Below are positions 35,575 to 43,738 of a stretch of 64,000 bases of DNA, in pieces. The DNA is taken from assembly GCF_017814945.1 (NCBI RefSeq), contig NZ_JAGIPX010000005.1, positions 168,665 through 232,664 of the forward strand. The letters are read 5' to 3'. The notes beneath the pieces were generated by a model, which saw only the letters and a list, made by a program, of their open reading frames with translations, ran no database searches and had not been told where the DNA came from. Source of the DNA: Paraburkholderia sp. LEh10 (GTDB lineage: Bacteria; Pseudomonadota; Gammaproteobacteria; Burkholderiales; Burkholderiaceae). The position numbers and the translations under genes are program-made. Every line of letters starts with the position of its first letter. The stretch's first letter is position 1.

Positions 35575-36198
35575 TTACTTCGTGGGCGCGAGCGGCAGGC
35601 CGGTGCCGATCATCGAGTCGCGCGTGACGAGCGCGGCAAGTTCGTCCTCGCTCAGCGCGCCGGTGCCGGGCGGGCACATCGGCAGCACGAGATAGCGAAC
35701 TTCCGCCGTCGAATCCCACACGCGGATTTCGGTGTCGTCGGGCAGCGCGACGCCGAATTCCTCCAGCACGCCGCGCGGATCGATCACGGCGCGCGAGCGG
35801 TACGGCGCCGACTTGTACCAGATGGGCGGCAAGCCGAGCACGGGCCACGGATAGCACGAGCAAAGCGTGCAGACCACCATGTTGTGAACGCCCGGTGTAT
35901 TCTCCAGCGCGACCATGTGCTCGCCCTGCCGGCCCGTGAAACCGAGCGACGCGATCGCCGCCGTCGCGTCGTCGAGCAGCCATTGGCGAAAGCCGGCGTC
36001 GCGCCATGCCTTCGCCACCACGCGCGCGCCGTTGCGCGGACCGACCTTGGTTTCGTAGGTTTCGATCAGCGCGTCGAGCGCTTTCGGATCGACATAGCCC
36101 TTTTCGATCAGCAGCGATTCCAGCGCGCGCACGCGCAGGTCCATCTCGGGCAGCGCGCTGCCTTCGTGCGCGTGATCGTGCGTAGCGTCGTGACTCAT
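35575..36198 (-). CDS. nthA: Nitrile hydratase alpha subunit, cobalt type
   Basis: A 207-residue catalytic subunit. The metal claw [17 protein letters not shown] places Cys110, Cys113 and Cys115; Thr in CTLCSC is the mark of low-spin cobalt enzymes (iron enzymes have Ser). The two latter Cys become sulfinic and sulfenic acids. The N-terminus is His-rich ([11 protein letters not shown]), possibly binding metal. ATG at 36198 is chosen; the frame opens to 36258. No amidase gene adjoins the operon. Confidence 0.93.
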   Translation of the reverse strand: MSHDATHDHAHEGSALPEMDLRVRALESLLIEKGYVDPKALDALIETYETKVGPRNGARVVAKAWRDAGFRQWLLDDATAAIASLGFTGRQGEHMVALENTPGVHNMVVCTLCSCYPWPVLGLPPIWYKSAPYRSRAVIDPRGVLEEFGVALPDDTEIRVWDSTAEVRYLVLPMCPPGTGALSEDELAALVTRDSMIGTGLPLAPTK

Positions 36199-36310
36199 CT
36201 GCGTCTGCCTGAAGATTCGACACTCACGCAGTATGGTCGGGCAAATGGCCGATTGCAAACGGGCAACGCGCGGATCATACGCGGGTCACACTTGAATCCT
36301 GCAACGCGTT

Positions 36311-38233
36311 TCAGATCTCCACGCGCGCGCCCACCTCGATGACGCGATTGGCGGGCAGCTTGAAGTACGCTGCCACATTGCCGACGTTGTGCAGCATCAC
36401 CGCGAACAGACGCTCGCGCCACATCGCCATGCCCGCGCCCGGCGTCGGCACGACGGTCGCGCGGCTCAGGAAGTACGACGCATCGTCGGGCTCGATGTCG
36501 AGGCCCAGCGACTTCGCCCCTTCGAGCGCTTTCGGCAGATCGACTTCATCCTTGAACCCGTAGCGGATCGTGAGCTGATAGCAGCCTTCGCAGACCTTCT
36601 GGAGTCTCAGGCGCTCGTTCTCGGCGACCCATGGAATTTCGTCGTTGTTCACGGTCAGGAACACGACGCGCCTGTGCAGCACGCGGTTGTGGATCAGGTT
36701 GTTGACGAGCGCATGCGGCACGCTGTCCGGATTGGGCGTGAGGAAGATCGCCGCGCCGTCCACGCGCACGGGCTCGCGCGCGACCAGCTTCTGCAAATAC
36801 GTCCTGAGCGGCATCGTGCCCGCGCGCACGCGCGCTTCGGCGAGCATCATTTCCCAGCCGCGTCCCCACGTCGCCATGATCGTGAACATCACGAAGCCAA
36901 TCAGCAGCGGGAACCAGCCGCCTTCGACGATCTTCAGCAGGTTCGCCGAGAAGAACGTCGCGTCGATGATGAAAAAGAACGCGGTCGCGAACACGCACAG
37001 AAACCAGTTGTAGTGCCATGCATAGCGCACGACGAAAAAGGTCAGCAGCGTCGTGATCAGCATCGTGCCCGTCACGGCGATGCCGTATGCCGAACCGAGC
37101 GCCGTCGACGATCCGAAGCCAAGCACGGCCGCGACCACGGCGGCGAGCAGCGTCCAGTTGATACCGGGCACATAGATCTGGCCGATCTCCCTCTCCGAGG
37201 TGTAGATGACGTTCATGCGCGGCAGAAAGCTCAACTGCATCGCCTGCTTGGTCATCGAGTAGGTGCCCGAGATCACCGCTTGCGACGCGATCACGGTCGC
37301 GACCGTCGCGAGCACGATCATCGGATAGAGCGCCCATTGCGGAAAGAGCCGGTAAAACGGGTTCTGCAGCGCGGTGGGGTCGGAGATCAGCAGCGCGCCC
37401 TGCCCCAGATAGTTCAACGCGAGCGCCGGAAAGACGAGGCCGAACCAGGTGACGCGGATCGGCCGCGCGCCGAAGTGGCCCATGTCCGCATAGAGCGCCT
37501 CGGCGCCCGTCAGCGACAGCACGACGGCGCCTAGCGCGATGAACGCGAGCCATTCGTGACGCAGGCAGAATGCAAGGCCCGCGAGTGGATCGAGCGCGGC
37601 GAGTATCGCGGGCGCGGCGACTACGTTGACGATGCCGACCACGGCCAGCACGAGGAACCACACCACCATCACGGGGCCGAACACGGCGCCGATCCCCGAC
37701 GTGCCGTGCTTCTGCATCACGAACAGCGTGACGAGCGCGACCAGCGTGACGGGTATCACGCAGGTCTTCAGAAAAGGCGCGGCGACTTCCAGCCCTTCGA
37801 CGGCGCTCAGCACGGAAATGGCGGGCGTGATGATGCTGTCGCCGTAGAAGAGCGACGCGCCCATCACGCCGACGATCAGCAGCACATGACGCAGCCGCGG
37901 CCGCTCCGCGACCGACGACGCCGCCAGCGCCAGCAGCGCCATGATGCCGCCCTCGCCGTGATTGTTCGCGCGCAGAATCAGCGCCACATACTTGAGCGAC
38001 ACCACAATGGTCAGCGACCAGAAGATCAGCGACACGATGCCGATCACATTCAAAGGCGTGAGCGGCAGACCGCTGGACGGCTCGAAGACGGTTTGCAGCG
38101 TGTAAAGCGGACTCGTGCCGATATCGCCGTAGACGACACCCAACGCGGCGAGGGCCAGTGAGCGGAGCGCCGGCTTGTGCGGCGCAGGCGCGCCGATAGG
38201 GTCAGCGCCGGGATGAATGGCGGAAAGGCTCAT
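36311..38233 (-). CDS. kup: Low-affinity potassium transporter Kup
   Basis: A 640-residue K+/H+ symporter with about twelve membrane helices and a C-terminal cytoplasmic domain of ~170 residues. ALGVVYGDIGTSPLYTLQTVF (start near residue 31) is the Kup signature, with SLKYVALILRANNHGEGGIMAL next. GGAGGGAGAC precedes the ATG. It takes up potassium independently of membrane ATPases. A gene-free leader region lies on its far side. Confidence 0.95.
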   Translation of the reverse strand: MSLSAIHPGADPIGAPAPHKPALRSLALAALGVVYGDIGTSPLYTLQTVFEPSSGLPLTPLNVIGIVSLIFWSLTIVVSLKYVALILRANNHGEGGIMALLALAASSVAERPRLRHVLLIVGVMGASLFYGDSIITPAISVLSAVEGLEVAAPFLKTCVIPVTLVALVTLFVMQKHGTSGIGAVFGPVMVVWFLVLAVVGIVNVVAAPAILAALDPLAGLAFCLRHEWLAFIALGAVVLSLTGAEALYADMGHFGARPIRVTWFGLVFPALALNYLGQGALLISDPTALQNPFYRLFPQWALYPMIVLATVATVIASQAVISGTYSMTKQAMQLSFLPRMNVIYTSEREIGQIYVPGINWTLLAAVVAAVLGFGSSTALGSAYGIAVTGTMLITTLLTFFVVRYAWHYNWFLCVFATAFFFIIDATFFSANLLKIVEGGWFPLLIGFVMFTIMATWGRGWEMMLAEARVRAGTMPLRTYLQKLVAREPVRVDGAAIFLTPNPDSVPHALVNNLIHNRVLHRRVVFLTVNNDEIPWVAENERLRLQKVCEGCYQLTIRYGFKDEVDLPKALEGAKSLGLDIEPDDASYFLSRATVVPTPGAGMAMWRERLFAVMLHNVGNVAAYFKLPANRVIEVGARVEI

Positions 38234-38445
38234 GTCTCCCTCCAGTGGATCGCCGCCCGTGGGCGTTTGCGTTAGCGCTTATCAGGCGATCTGAAAGCCG
38301 GTTGAATGTTCCGACGTATGACCCGGCTCGCGGTTGATCCAAGTATAGGAAGCGCAATGAGAAAAGCGCAGCGAAGCTATGCAGGCGCCGCATCACGTCG
38401 AATGTGCGTTGCACCGCTTATTTCCGTTCTGCTTAAGAAAGTTCA

Positions 38446-38475
38446 TTGACTCGGCTTCGTGCGCGGGCATAAAAT
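38446..38475 (+). promoter_or_regulatory. Sigma-70 promoter for the Nramp-like gene
   Basis: TTGACT (38446-38451) and TAAAAT (38470-38475) with an 18-bp spacer form a near-consensus promoter. Transcription would begin near 38482, leaving a 5' leader of about 810 nt before the transporter start. Confidence 0.6.
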
Positions 38476-38551
38476 TCGCGTATTGAAATTTGAGGGGCGT
38501 TGCCTTGGACAGTTGCAGTAGTACGTTTTCGAACAGTTTCGCCGCCTGACC

Positions 38552-38593
38552 GGCAAGACGTCCGCGCCTTCTTCATCTAGCCGCCGTCTTGCC
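38552..38593 (+). promoter_or_regulatory. Hairpin in the Nramp leader
   Basis: GGCAAGACG (38552-38560) pairs with CGTCTTGCC (38585-38593). It is near the 5' end of the predicted leader and could be part of a metal-sensing RNA. It does not match the yybP-ykoY or M-box consensus as I know them. Confidence 0.3.
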
Positions 38594-38945
38594 AGCAGGC
38601 AGACGGTGCGCGTCGCAGTTTCATCCCTCGTGCATCCTGTTTAGCGCCATTGGAGCGCAGCGCTGTCGCGTGATCGTGGCCGTCATTGCGGCCTCGTCAG
38701 GTTCGCGTGCCTGCGCTTGCGTTGCGCTTGCGTTGCGTTTTCGTGTCCGTGCCGCGTGCGTGCCCAACGCACATGCGAGCAAGGCCGGACGCGCTCACGC
38801 ATGACTTGCGCATGCGGTCAAACAGGACAGCACACGCCCGCGCCCATCGCGACGAAACGTTCGACGCCGTGCGTCCTTGGCCACGCGTTTCGCGCCGTGC
38901 ATTTCGCAACTTGCGGATGCGTTTTTCAACGAACCGGGAGCCGCC

Positions 38946-38999
38946 ATGCCCGACAGTGACAGTCAGCCCGCGAATCCAGACATGCCTTTACCAACCTGA
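38946..38999 (+). CDS. Candidate Pro/Asp-rich leader peptide
   Basis: ATG at 38946 with GGGAG 6 bp upstream opens a 17-residue ORF, MPDSDSQPANPDMPLPT. It is rich in Pro and Asp like the MgtL leader peptide of enterobacterial mgtA, where such residues destabilise ribosomes at low Mg2+. It lies in the predicted leader of an Nramp-type transporter. The analogy is inference. Confidence 0.35.
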   Translation: MPDSDSQPANPDMPLPT

Positions 39000-39086
39000 G
39001 GCAGACAAGCCAGCCGCTGTTCGATCCGATCGATTCTCCGCCGCTTGCCGCCTCGCACGCACGAGCCTTCGTGCCGGAGAACCGCT

Positions 39087-39248
39087 ATGCACTTCCTGCT
39101 TCTTTCGACATTGCCGCATACCCGCGAAGCGCGCGCGCATTACGACGCGTTTCTTTCGCTGAACAAGGACCGGCGCCGCGTCTTCGCGACGCTCGCCCGC
39201 ACGCTGGACCAAATCGTTGCCCGCCTGAGCCGGCGGTCAGCGGTTTAA
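39087..39248 (+). CDS. Small hypothetical protein upstream of the Nramp-like gene
   Basis: A 53-residue basic ORF starting MHFLLLSTLPHTREARAHYD, with GGAG 10 bp before the ATG. GC at codon position three is high, as in real genes here. The middle and end are helical and Arg-rich (SLNKDRRRVFATLARTL). It stops 43 bp before the transporter start and would be co-transcribed. No family is recognised. Confidence 0.45.
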   Translation: MHFLLLSTLPHTREARAHYDAFLSLNKDRRRVFATLARTLDQIVARLSRRSAV

Positions 39249-39290
39249 ACGGAAATCATTCGACCTATATCCGTTGAAGGGAGAATAACA

Positions 39291-40946
39291 ATGGCAACGC
39301 CACCGCAAGCCCTGCCGACCCGCACCGCCGTTCTCGACGACGCGCATGTCGGCGACATTCACGGCGCGTTCGGCACGATCGCGCATCACGACACCGCGCC
39401 GCGCAACAGTTGGGGCGCGCGACTGCGCACGCTGCTCGCGATCGTCGGACCCGGCCTCATCGTGATGGTCGGCGACAACGACGCGGGCGCCTTCGGCACC
39501 TATACGCAAGCCGGGCAGAACTATGGCACCACGCTCTTGTGGACGCTGCTGCTGCTCGTGCCCGTGCTGTACGTGAACCAGGAGATGGTGCTGCGTCTTG
39601 GCGCCGTGACGGGCGTCGGACACGCGCGTCTGATCTTCGAACGCTTCGGCAAGTTCTGGGGTGCATTCAGCGTCATCGACCTGTTCATACTGAACGCGTT
39701 GACCATCGTCACTGAGTTCATCGGCATCACGTTCGTGCTCGACTTCTTCGGCGTATCGAAGGTTGCGGGCGTGTGCATCGCGGCCGCATTGACGATGGCA
39801 GCCGTCAGCACGGGCGACTTCAAACGCTTCGAGCGTTTCGCGATCGTGCTCTGCCTGTTGAGCCTGTTGCTCGTGCCCGTGCTCGTGACGATCCATCCGC
39901 CCGTCTCGCAGATGGCGCATCACCTCTTCGTGCCCGCATGGCCCGCGCATGCGAAGCTTTCCGATGTGATGCTGCTCGTGATCGGCATCGTCGGCACGAC
40001 GATCGCGCCATGGCAGTTGTTCTTTCAACAGAGCTATGTGATCGACAAGCGCATCACGCCGCGCTTCATGAAGTACGAGAAGGCCGATCTGTGGATCGGC
40101 ATCGTCTTCGTGCTGATCGGCGCGATCGCGATGATCTCGTTCAGCGCGGCGCTGTACGGCAACCGGCCGGAATTCGGCCAGTTCACCGACGCGGGCGGCA
40201 TCATCGCCGGCCTCGAAAAGTATGCGGGCCGCACGCCAGCCGTGCTCTTCGCGATTGCGCTGATCGACGCCTGCATCATCGGCGCGGCGGCCGTGTCGCT
40301 GTCGACGGCGTATGCGATCGGCGACGTGTTCAAGATCCGTCATTCGCTGCATCGCGGCGTCGCCGATGCGAAGGGCTTCTATCTGGTGTACTTCGGCATC
40401 GTCGCGGCCGCGGCGGGACTCGTGCTGATTCCGGGCAGCCCGCTCGGCCTTCTGACGGAAGCCGTGCAGACGCTGGCAGGCGTGTTGCTGCCGAGCGCGA
40501 CCGTGTTCCTGCTTCTGTTGTGCAACGACCGCGCCGTGCTCGGGCCGTGGGTCAACTCGAAGCGGCTGAACCTGTTCACGGGCGCTGTCGTGTGGGCGCT
40601 GGTGCTGCTGTCCGTGGTGCTGACGGCGTCCGTCGTCTATCCCGACCTCAGCGGCCGCGCGATCATCGAGATCCTGACGGGCGGCACGCTGCTCGCGCTC
40701 ATCGTGTTCGCAGCCGCGACGGCGCTGCGCCGCATGCGCGGCACGCAAGCTGGAGAAAGCGCGGGACAAAACGCGCCAGCCGTCGGCAAGGCCGAGCGCG
40801 CGAGCTGGCGCACGCCGCCGCTCGAGGCTCTGCCCAAGCCTGCGATGACGCTCTCGCGCCGCATCTGGATGGGCGCGCTGCGCGGCTATCTGGTCGTGGC
40901 CGTTGCGCTCGTCATCGTGAAGGTCGTGCAGGTCGCGTTGACGTGA
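39291..40946 (+). CDS. Divergent Nramp-family metal transporter
   Basis: A 551-residue inner-membrane protein of the Nramp superfamily with about twelve helices. In helix 1 the DPGN metal motif is replaced by GDNDAG (residues 61-66), and in helix 6 MPH is replaced by IAPWQ (238-242) followed by LFFQQS. These changes remove the methionine ligand that favours Mn2+/Fe2+, so Mg2+ or another hard cation is possible, as in Nramp-related Mg transporters. GAAGGGAG precedes the ATG. A ~70-residue cytoplasmic insert rich in Ala/Gly/Lys lies before the last helix. Confidence 0.82.
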   Translation: MATPPQALPTRTAVLDDAHVGDIHGAFGTIAHHDTAPRNSWGARLRTLLAIVGPGLIVMVGDNDAGAFGTYTQAGQNYGTTLLWTLLLLVPVLYVNQEMVLRLGAVTGVGHARLIFERFGKFWGAFSVIDLFILNALTIVTEFIGITFVLDFFGVSKVAGVCIAAALTMAAVSTGDFKRFERFAIVLCLLSLLLVPVLVTIHPPVSQMAHHLFVPAWPAHAKLSDVMLLVIGIVGTTIAPWQLFFQQSYVIDKRITPRFMKYEKADLWIGIVFVLIGAIAMISFSAALYGNRPEFGQFTDAGGIIAGLEKYAGRTPAVLFAIALIDACIIGAAAVSLSTAYAIGDVFKIRHSLHRGVADAKGFYLVYFGIVAAAAGLVLIPGSPLGLLTEAVQTLAGVLLPSATVFLLLLCNDRAVLGPWVNSKRLNLFTGAVVWALVLLSVVLTASVVYPDLSGRAIIEILTGGTLLALIVFAAATALRRMRGTQAGESAGQNAPAVGKAERASWRTPPLEALPKPAMTLSRRIWMGALRGYLVVAVALVIVKVVQVALT

Positions 40947-41279
40947 ATCGGATGATCGCACGTCACTTTCGAAAAAAACCTGATATCGCGCTCGTGATCG
41001 TTGTGACACAGTAGCGCCCGCCGGTCCAGGGTGCAGTTATCTGCCGACGCAATGCGCAGCAGCAGCGCATGCCGTGCGCGTCGCATTGCGGTTGATGGGA
41101 CGTGGACCGGCGCTCCCGCATGCATTCTCTGATATGACGTTTCGCGCGAAGCACGCCGCCCGCACGCGCGGCGGCGCGGTGACCTGCGGCGCGCATCCCG
41201 CTTCAGTCACCCCGGCATCCAGCGACGAGGCGAGCCGCGCTGCCAACTCGCCTCATTGCGGCGTTCGAAGACACGCACG
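40947..41279. other. Gap between the Nramp-like gene and the small peptide gene
   Basis: This 333-bp convergent gap contains several inverted repeats: CGCAATGCG / CGCATTGCG (about 41048-41091), GTGAC...GTCAC (41180-41212) and AGGCGAG / CTCGCCT (41228-41254). Any of these could help end the two converging transcripts. None has a clear T-run. No gene was recognised. Confidence 0.4.
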
Positions 41280-41513
41280 TCATTGCAGGCGCGGGTCCAG
41301 CGCGCCTTCGTACGGCATGGGGACGGGCTTGCCGACGTGGATGGGCGGAATGCTCAAAGGCGGCAAGTCGATCGACGGGATGCCGGGCAGCGTCGGCAAC
41401 GGTGCGGGCTCGATCGGTTTGGTGATCTTGAGGATGCCGCCGCGCACGGTCATCGCCGTTTGGCGGTCGATTTCTTCGATCCTCGGCAGATCTTTTATGA
41501 GCAAGGTCTTCAT
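41280..41513 (-). CDS. RiPP/bacteriocin-like small peptide with a double-glycine leader
   Basis: A 77-residue peptide. The first 26 residues (MKTLLIKDLPRIEEIDRQTA then MTVRGG) look like a double-glycine leader: amphipathic, acidic-basic, ending VRGG. The remaining 51 residues contain 14 prolines, including PAPLPTLPGIPSIDLPPL, with no Cys. GGAGA precedes the ATG. No maturation enzyme or peptidase-ABC exporter lies in the window. Function is unknown; a secreted or modified peptide is inferred from the leader only. Confidence 0.7.
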   Translation of the reverse strand: MKTLLIKDLPRIEEIDRQTAMTVRGGILKITKPIEPAPLPTLPGIPSIDLPPLSIPPIHVGKPVPMPYEGALDPRLQ

Positions 41514-41807
41514 GATGTTTCTCCAGCAACGATAAGACAGTAAGGGATGGCGAGCGGCGGCTGCGCCGCGCTCAGCAGGCGTGCTGCACGCACCATGCCA
41601 AACGCAGCGAAGCCCGCTGCGGCGGGCCTTTGGCCGATATCGGAGAAAGCAGGTGGTTGAGCCGGGCCAACTGTCACGGGTCCAGGTGTTGGCGCGCGCA
41701 TGGCGATCGGCGTGCCGTCCGCGCGGCGCCTGGATGTCGATGCGGACGAAGGACTCGCTACCGGAACCGATCCGGGGCGGCCCGTATCAGCGCGATTCGG
41801 GCCCGCG

Positions 41808-42551
41808 TCAGTGCGGCAGCCACGCGACGGGATCGACGGGCTTGCCGTCCTTGCGCACTTCGAACTGGATCGACGGCACGCCGGTGTTGTCCGCGCCCAC
41901 TTCGCCGATGGCCTGCCCCTGCGCGACGGCTTCGCCCTCTTGCACGAGCAGCCTGCTGTTCTGGCCATAGGCCGTGATCAACGTGTCGTCATGCTTGATG
42001 ATGACGAGCGGGCCATAAGCCTCGATGCCCGTACCCGCATAGACGACGCGCCCCGCCGCCGCCGCTTTCACGGGCTCGCCGGGACGGCCGCCGATCACGA
42101 TCCCCTTCGACTTGCCCGGCACGAACGGCTTGAGGATCGGGCCGCGCAACGGCCACGCGAGCACGCCTTGCACGGGCGCCGCGGGCCCGGGCGGGACGGG
42201 CGTCGTGGACGGCGCTGGCGCCGGCACGGGGGTGGTTTGCGCGTAGGTCGGCGGCGCGACGCGCAGCACCTGTCCGGGCGCGACGGGCGACGACAGCGTC
42301 AGCCCGTTCCATGCGGCCACGTCCTGCGCGCGCTGGCCGTACGCACCCGCGATGCTTTGCAGCGTATCGCCCGGATTCACGCGATAAAACCCGGCGGGCA
42401 CGCCACTGGCGGCGGCCCCGCCTGCCGTCCGGTAAGTGGGCGCCGTAGCGGATGTCGTTTCCCAAGGGTACGTGGCGCACGCGCCGAGCATGCTCGCGAC
42501 AGCGAGCGACATCAAAACCTGCGTGACGATGTATTGCCGTTTTACTGTCAT
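41808..42551 (-). CDS. LysM/LytM (M23-like) lipoprotein, NlpD-like, catalytically degenerate
   Basis: A 247-residue envelope protein. The lipobox SMLGAC puts the lipid anchor near Cys24. A LysM domain (FYRVNPGDTLQSIAGAYGQRA, start near 54) binds peptidoglycan, then a Pro-rich linker, then a LytM domain (about 135-245). Zinc ligands of active M23 peptidases are missing: KGIVIGG replaces KGIDIAG, AYGQN replaces AYAHN and IQFEVR replaces LHFEIR. It therefore probably activates an amidase, like NlpD or EnvC. ATG at 42551 is chosen for the signal peptide. Confidence 0.82.
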   Translation of the reverse strand: MTVKRQYIVTQVLMSLAVASMLGACATYPWETTSATAPTYRTAGGAAASGVPAGFYRVNPGDTLQSIAGAYGQRAQDVAAWNGLTLSSPVAPGQVLRVAPPTYAQTTPVPAPAPSTTPVPPGPAAPVQGVLAWPLRGPILKPFVPGKSKGIVIGGRPGEPVKAAAAGRVVYAGTGIEAYGPLVIIKHDDTLITAYGQNSRLLVQEGEAVAQGQAIGEVGADNTGVPSIQFEVRKDGKPVDPVAWLPH

Positions 42552-42800
42552 TTTTGCGGCCCTCGACGCGGTATGAAACGGCGGCCCTCGTCGGCCGGCC
42601 GTCGTGTGAACGTGCAGCGGGATCGAAAATGCAAACAGCGACGCAAATATTATGCCTTGTCCGCCCATCAAGCAGATGACGGTTGAAGAACCTCAACCGC
42701 GGCGTCAACGGCGCGGCATCGACAGGACGAGCTTCAAGACTTGACCGCTTCGTCGAATCGCTTTGCAATCCAAATCAATTTTGCCGGCTCGCGTGAAGCG

Positions 42801-43112
42801 TCAAACGCTGCCTTCCGACTCGATGACCAGAATGCGCGCCTCGCCGATGGGATGCGCAACATGCTCGGTCCCCGCCGACGCATGAAACACATCGCCCGCA
42901 TCCAGCACTGTCGAATGCTCGACGCCCGCTTCGCGATAGCGCATCTCCACACGCCCGTCGAGCACGGCGAACACTTCTTCGCCATCGTTGACATGCCACT
43001 TGTACGGCTGGTCGGTCCAGTGCAGGCGAGTCGTAATGCCGTTCATGCAGGCGATATCGAGAGCGCCCCACGCACGCTCGGCGGTAAACGTTCTACTGCG
43101 GACGATTTTCAT
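42801..43112 (-). CDS. Cupin-domain protein
   Basis: A 103-residue single-domain cupin. The two motifs are recognisable: HWTDQPYKWHVNDGEEVFAV with KWHVNDGEE around residues 38-46, and AGDVFHASAGTEHVAH near 72-87. Metal would be held by His and Glu in these. It is a small soluble protein that may bind or isomerise a small ligand; the reaction is unknown. ATG at 43112 is chosen over a TTG four codons upstream. Confidence 0.75.
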   Translation of the reverse strand: MKIVRSRTFTAERAWGALDIACMNGITTRLHWTDQPYKWHVNDGEEVFAVLDGRVEMRYREAGVEHSTVLDAGDVFHASAGTEHVAHPIGEARILVIESEGSV

Positions 43113-43362
43113 GGCATTGCGCAATGATCGTTGTCGGACTGGTCATTATAGTGGGCTCCGGGTGGACTCATGCCGGGGCTCATGCCGTTCGCTTATCGGC
43201 CGCAGACGACCATTTGATGCGGCTCGCGAGCCATTGCATAGAAAAAGTGCTCGTCTATACTGAAACTTGGCGCCTGTCAGGCAACCCTGCACGCCCCGCA
43301 CGCCGATGTGCGGCAAGACGGTCGGTCCACCGTCAGCGGTTCAAAGCCAACGAGGAGGCCCG

Positions 43363-43683
43363 ATGAACAAAGCCCTGTTTCTTTCCGTCCAGCTCGACGT
43401 CGACGAGATGACTTCGTCACCCGCGCTGGTCGAGTTGCTCAATGGGCATCTCGTGTTCGCCGTCGATGTCGCCGAAGCCGCCGACGCGCTCGTGCAACTG
43501 GCCAGCGTACGTCAGCTATCGAGCGGCGTGGAGGCGAGCGTCGAGATTCCCGCCGTCGCGCTCGAGCAATTGCGGCAGGCGCTCGAAACCCTCAGCGAAT
43601 ACGACCAGTCATGGCTCTTCGCGCTGGAACCAGCCCATGCGCTATTCGACGATATCGCGCGTTTGCAACGCACGTTGCATTGA
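43363..43683 (+). CDS. Hypothetical protein, 106 residues
   Basis: A soluble protein beginning MNKALFLSVQLDVDEM, with alternating alpha and beta character and no signal peptide. GAGGAGG lies 6 bp before the ATG, so the start is firm. It is acidic and ends LFDDIARLQRTLH. It is followed after about 55 bp by the DUF2968 gene and shares its direction. I do not recognise the family. Confidence 0.65.
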   Translation: MNKALFLSVQLDVDEMTSSPALVELLNGHLVFAVDVAEAADALVQLASVRQLSSGVEASVEIPAVALEQLRQALETLSEYDQSWLFALEPAHALFDDIARLQRTLH

Positions 43684-43738
43684 TGCGCCCGCAACCCTGA
43701 AAAGGTCAGGCCTCGCGCCCGCCTATCGAGGACTCATC

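Larger units (their letters stand above)
38234..39290. other. Long gap: kup upstream region and leader of the Nramp-like gene
   Basis: About 1.06 kb without a large credible gene. It holds a sigma-70 promoter at 38446-38475 pointing to the Nramp gene, a 9-bp hairpin (38552-38593), a TTGCGTTGCGC-type short repeat near 38713-38740, and two candidate small ORFs (38946-38999 and 39087-39248). Longer open frames here have no recognisable composition of a protein. Confidence 0.5.

Noticed and set aside
38480..39086. yybP-ykoY or M-box riboswitch in the Nramp leader
   Set aside because: I could not find the GGGGAGUAG-type core or a matching set of helices. The region may still be a regulatory RNA of another class.
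38686..39162. A 158-codon open frame before the Nramp-like gene
   Set aside because: Arg/Cys/Pro-rich composition, no ribosome site and no domain; overlaps better small-ORF candidates.
41510..41698. A second peptide ORF (starts MRAPTPGPV) overlapping the start of the double-glycine peptide gene
   Set aside because: The ATGA overlap is tempting, but the frame is Pro/Ala-rich noise extending from an upstream open shadow frame, without a ribosome site that I could recognise.
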